Shown here piece after piece: positions 8,220 through 9,373 of a stretch of DNA of 9,373 nucleotides. Below the pieces are notes generated by a model. That model did no database searches. It worked only from the letters and a program-made list of their open reading frames with translations, and was not told the origin of the DNA. A program made the position numbers and the translations under genes. The DNA is from Rhodococcus sp. IITR03. Lineage in GTDB: Bacteria > Actinomycetota > Actinomycetes > Mycobacteriales > Mycobacteriaceae. The DNA lies in NCBI GenBank assembly GCA_001017865.1, contig LATQ01000001.1, positions 2,033,486 to 2,042,858 on the forward strand, read 5' to 3'. Numbering within the stretch: the stretch's first letter is position 1; each line of letters begins with the position of its first letter.

Positions 8220-8233
8220 TTACTCGTCGGGCA
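8220..8233. promoter_or_regulatory. Degenerate second operator copy (site 2) upstream of fadE5
   Basis: TTACTCGTCGGGCA repeats site 1 (8196-8209) with two changes in the right arm, 24 bp further upstream. It keeps a complete left arm. It overlaps the last base of no gene; the methyltransferase stop codon begins at 8235. It may be a weak cooperative site or a duplication remnant. Confidence 0.45.
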
Positions 8234-8234
8234 A

Positions 8235-8841
8235 CTAACTGCCAAGAGGTGGTTTGCTCGCCACGACGAGCGCGTCGACAGCCGTTCCCGCGTCGGTTTC
8301 CCGATATCGCCGTTCGGCAATCCCGATTTCCAATCTGCCGTCGATTTCCTCGACGAGATCGGTTGGCGTGTACAGGATTTCCTTGTCCTGTGGTCCACCC
8401 ACGCCCTCCTCGGGATTTATCGCGTCGTGCCCCAGGAATATGAGGATTCCTTCAGGTTTGAGTGAATTGATCGCGCGGTCGAGAAGCGCCTTCCGCTGTG
8501 GCGGAGGGAAATGCAAGAAGGCCGAGAGAATCAGGTCATATTCGCCCTCGAACGAGTCGGCTGTCACATCTGCGCGGACGTAGCGGAGCCGGTCTCGCGA
8601 ACGCGACGGCGCCTGCGCCGCGATCCGGCGGGCCTTGTCGAGGCGACCTCGGAGAAGTCGATGCCCACGACCTCCCATCCACGCGTTGCCAACCACAAGG
8701 AGTGACGACCTTCACCACACCCGAGATCCAGGGCGCGACCGTGCGGCAGCGACGCCACGTGTTCGACGATCACCGGATTGGGCGGCGCGCCCAGATCAGT
8801 TCCGACGCCGCATACTTCTCGTTCCAGTCCTGTGCATCCAT
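8235..8841 (-). CDS. Class I SAM-dependent methyltransferase (TehB-like), two frameshifts
   Basis: Small cytoplasmic methyltransferase using S-adenosylmethionine; substrate unknown. It starts MDAQDWNEKYAASELIWGAP at ATG 8841. Motif I is RALDLGCGEGRHSLWLA, followed by WEVVGIDFSEVALDKARRIA with the acidic ribose-binding residue after strand 2. YDLILSAFLHFPP is the motif-IV region. The end is VDALVVASKPPLGS. Repaired length is 202 aa, usual for stand-alone TehB-like enzymes. One base is missing near 8791 (TGGGGCGCG would restore LIWGAPPNP) and near 8642 (GCCCTC would restore EVALDK). No ribosome binding site is evident; TAGCGT (8853-8848) sits 6 nt before the ATG, so a leaderless transcript is possible. 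It is divergent from fabH, with fadE5 97 bp downstream. The tellurite-resistance link of the family name should not be taken as function. Confidence 0.8.
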
Positions 8842-8944
8842 ACCGCGACGCTAGTCCGCGTGCGGTGAACGAGACGGCCACTTGCGGTACGGGTCACGGA
8901 AGCGCATCGTCGGGGTAGCGCTGTGACGAAACCGTGACCTGCGA

Positions 8945-8957
8945 TATCGTTGACCGG
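8945..8957 (+). promoter_or_regulatory. Proposed -10 (TATCGT) for fabH and its leader ORF
   Basis: TATCGT at 8945-8950 fits TANNNT, with TGTGAC (8922-8927) a possible -35 at 17-bp spacing. Seven bases separate it from ATG at 8958, so the transcript would begin at that ATG. The rest of 8842-9004 shows only the divergent methyltransferase promoter candidate and a GTGACG/GTGACC near-repeat. Confidence 0.35.
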
Positions 8958-9005
8958 ATGCGATGTGCCGACACGCGGTACGTCGAGGAGGAGGAGTTCG
9001 TCTGA
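8958..9005 (+). CDS. Possible 15-aa leader ORF overlapping the fabH start
   Basis: ATG at 8958 opens MRCADTRYVEEEEFV and stops at TGA 9003-9005, sharing its last base with the fabH ATG (TGATG). The fabH ribosome binding site (GAGGAGGAGGAG, 8985-8996) is also the four-Glu stretch. The ATG lies 7 nt after a TATCGT -10, so it could be read leaderlessly and couple translation to fabH. The acidic run may only reflect the purine-rich binding site; chance is a real alternative. Confidence 0.35.
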   Translation: MRCADTRYVEEEEFV

Positions 9006-9373
9006 TGGGTGCACAGATCGCTGTCCCTGCCCCGCTGAGGAACAGCGCGCTGCTCGGTCTGGGTGTGCACCGCCCCGAGCGCATCGTCACCAACGACGAG
9101 ATCTGCGAGCAGATCGACTCGAGCGACGAATGGATCCAGTCGCGATCCGGTATCAAGGAGCGCCGCTTCGCCGAGGAGCACCCGAAGGAATCGGTCGTCG
9201 ACATGGCGACGAGCTCCGCCGAGCAGGCCCTCGCGGCCGCCGGTCTCACGGGTGCGCAGATCGACACCGTGATCGTCGCGACCTCCACCTACCCCTTCCA
9301 GACCCCGCACCGACCGTCTCGTCGCGACCCGCGTCGGCACCGGCGGGGCCGCCGCCCTCGACATCGCAGCGGG
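9005..9373 (+). CDS. fabH: 3-oxoacyl-ACP synthase III (FabH), 5' part, one frameshift
   Basis: Beta-ketoacyl-ACP synthase III condenses an acyl-CoA starter with malonyl-ACP; in mycolic-acid bacteria FabH links the FAS-I product to FAS-II. ATG at 9005 follows GAGGAGGAGGAG (8985-8996) by 8 nt. RPERIVTNDEICEQIDSSDE, WIQSRSGIKERRFAEEHP and DTVIVATSTYPFQTP are the N-terminal KASIII signature. About 123 of roughly 330 residues are present; the catalytic Cys of the CAGF motif would follow just past the edge. The frame breaks near 9308 and resumes as TDRLVATRVGTGGAAALDIA; CCGGCCACC in place of CCGCACC would restore QTPATDRLV (two bases short). It is divergent from the methyltransferase. In M. tuberculosis fabH, as I recall, is not beside fadE5, so the context differs. 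Confidence 0.87.
   Translation, partial: MGAQIAVPAPLRNSALLGLGVHRPERIVTNDEICEQIDSSDEWIQSRSGIKERRFAEEHPKESVVDMATSSAEQALAAAGLTGAQIDTVIVATSTYPFQTPHRPSRRDPRRHRRGRRPRHRSG

Noticed and set aside
1..9373. Cluster of pseudogenes or programmed frameshifting
   Set aside because: All seven genes, of unrelated function, carry the same class of G/C-run indels, with no slippery-site pattern and intact motifs on both sides of each break.

Overview
The window looks like a chromosomal stretch of a high-GC actinomycete of the Mycobacteriales, most likely Rhodococcus or a close relative. The evidence is the GC-rich codon use, frequent GTG starts, and products that resemble mycobacterial FabG4, FadA2, FadE5 and FabH. 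The genus is inferred from recalled family sequences, not from a search.

Layout, left to right. 1-668 (-): 5' part of fabG4, a two-domain ketoacyl reductase cut by the window edge. 669-792: divergent promoter region with a 14-bp palindrome. 793-2105 (+): fadA2 thiolase. 2106-2334: hairpin terminator and VanW leader. 2335-4882 (+): a large membrane-anchored VanW-family protein with a repeat-rich cytoplasmic tail. 4902-4949: shared terminator hairpin between convergent genes. 4958-6168 (-): DUF2236 (MpaB/Lcp-like) putative haem oxygenase with its own palindromic operator. 6219-6278: long hairpin, probable terminator of fadE5. 6307-8137 (-): fadE5 acyl-CoA dehydrogenase. 8138-8234: fadE5 promoter with two operator-like sites. 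8235-8841 (-): small SAM-dependent methyltransferase. 8842-9004: divergent promoter region holding a possible 15-codon leader ORF. 9005-9373 (+): start of fabH, cut by the window edge.

Function. fabG4, fadA2 and fadE5 together supply ketoacyl reduction, thiolysis and acyl-CoA dehydrogenation, a fatty-acid degradation/remodelling set whose grouping I recall from Mycobacterium (Rv0242c-Rv0244c). Here VanW and DUF2236 genes lie between fadA2 and fadE5. A shared palindrome, TTAC-Y-CGT-S-R-GTAA, in the fabG4/fadA2 promoter and the fadE5 promoter suggests that one regulator controls all three despite the interruption.

Data quality. Every gene is broken by at least one frameshift (19 sites). Nearly all are restored by adding back a base in a short G or C run, and the repaired lengths match the families (fadE5 becomes 611 aa). 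I read these as sequencing or consensus errors, not pseudogenes, and annotate the repaired genes. No RNA gene, mobile element, CRISPR array or clearly new system was seen.
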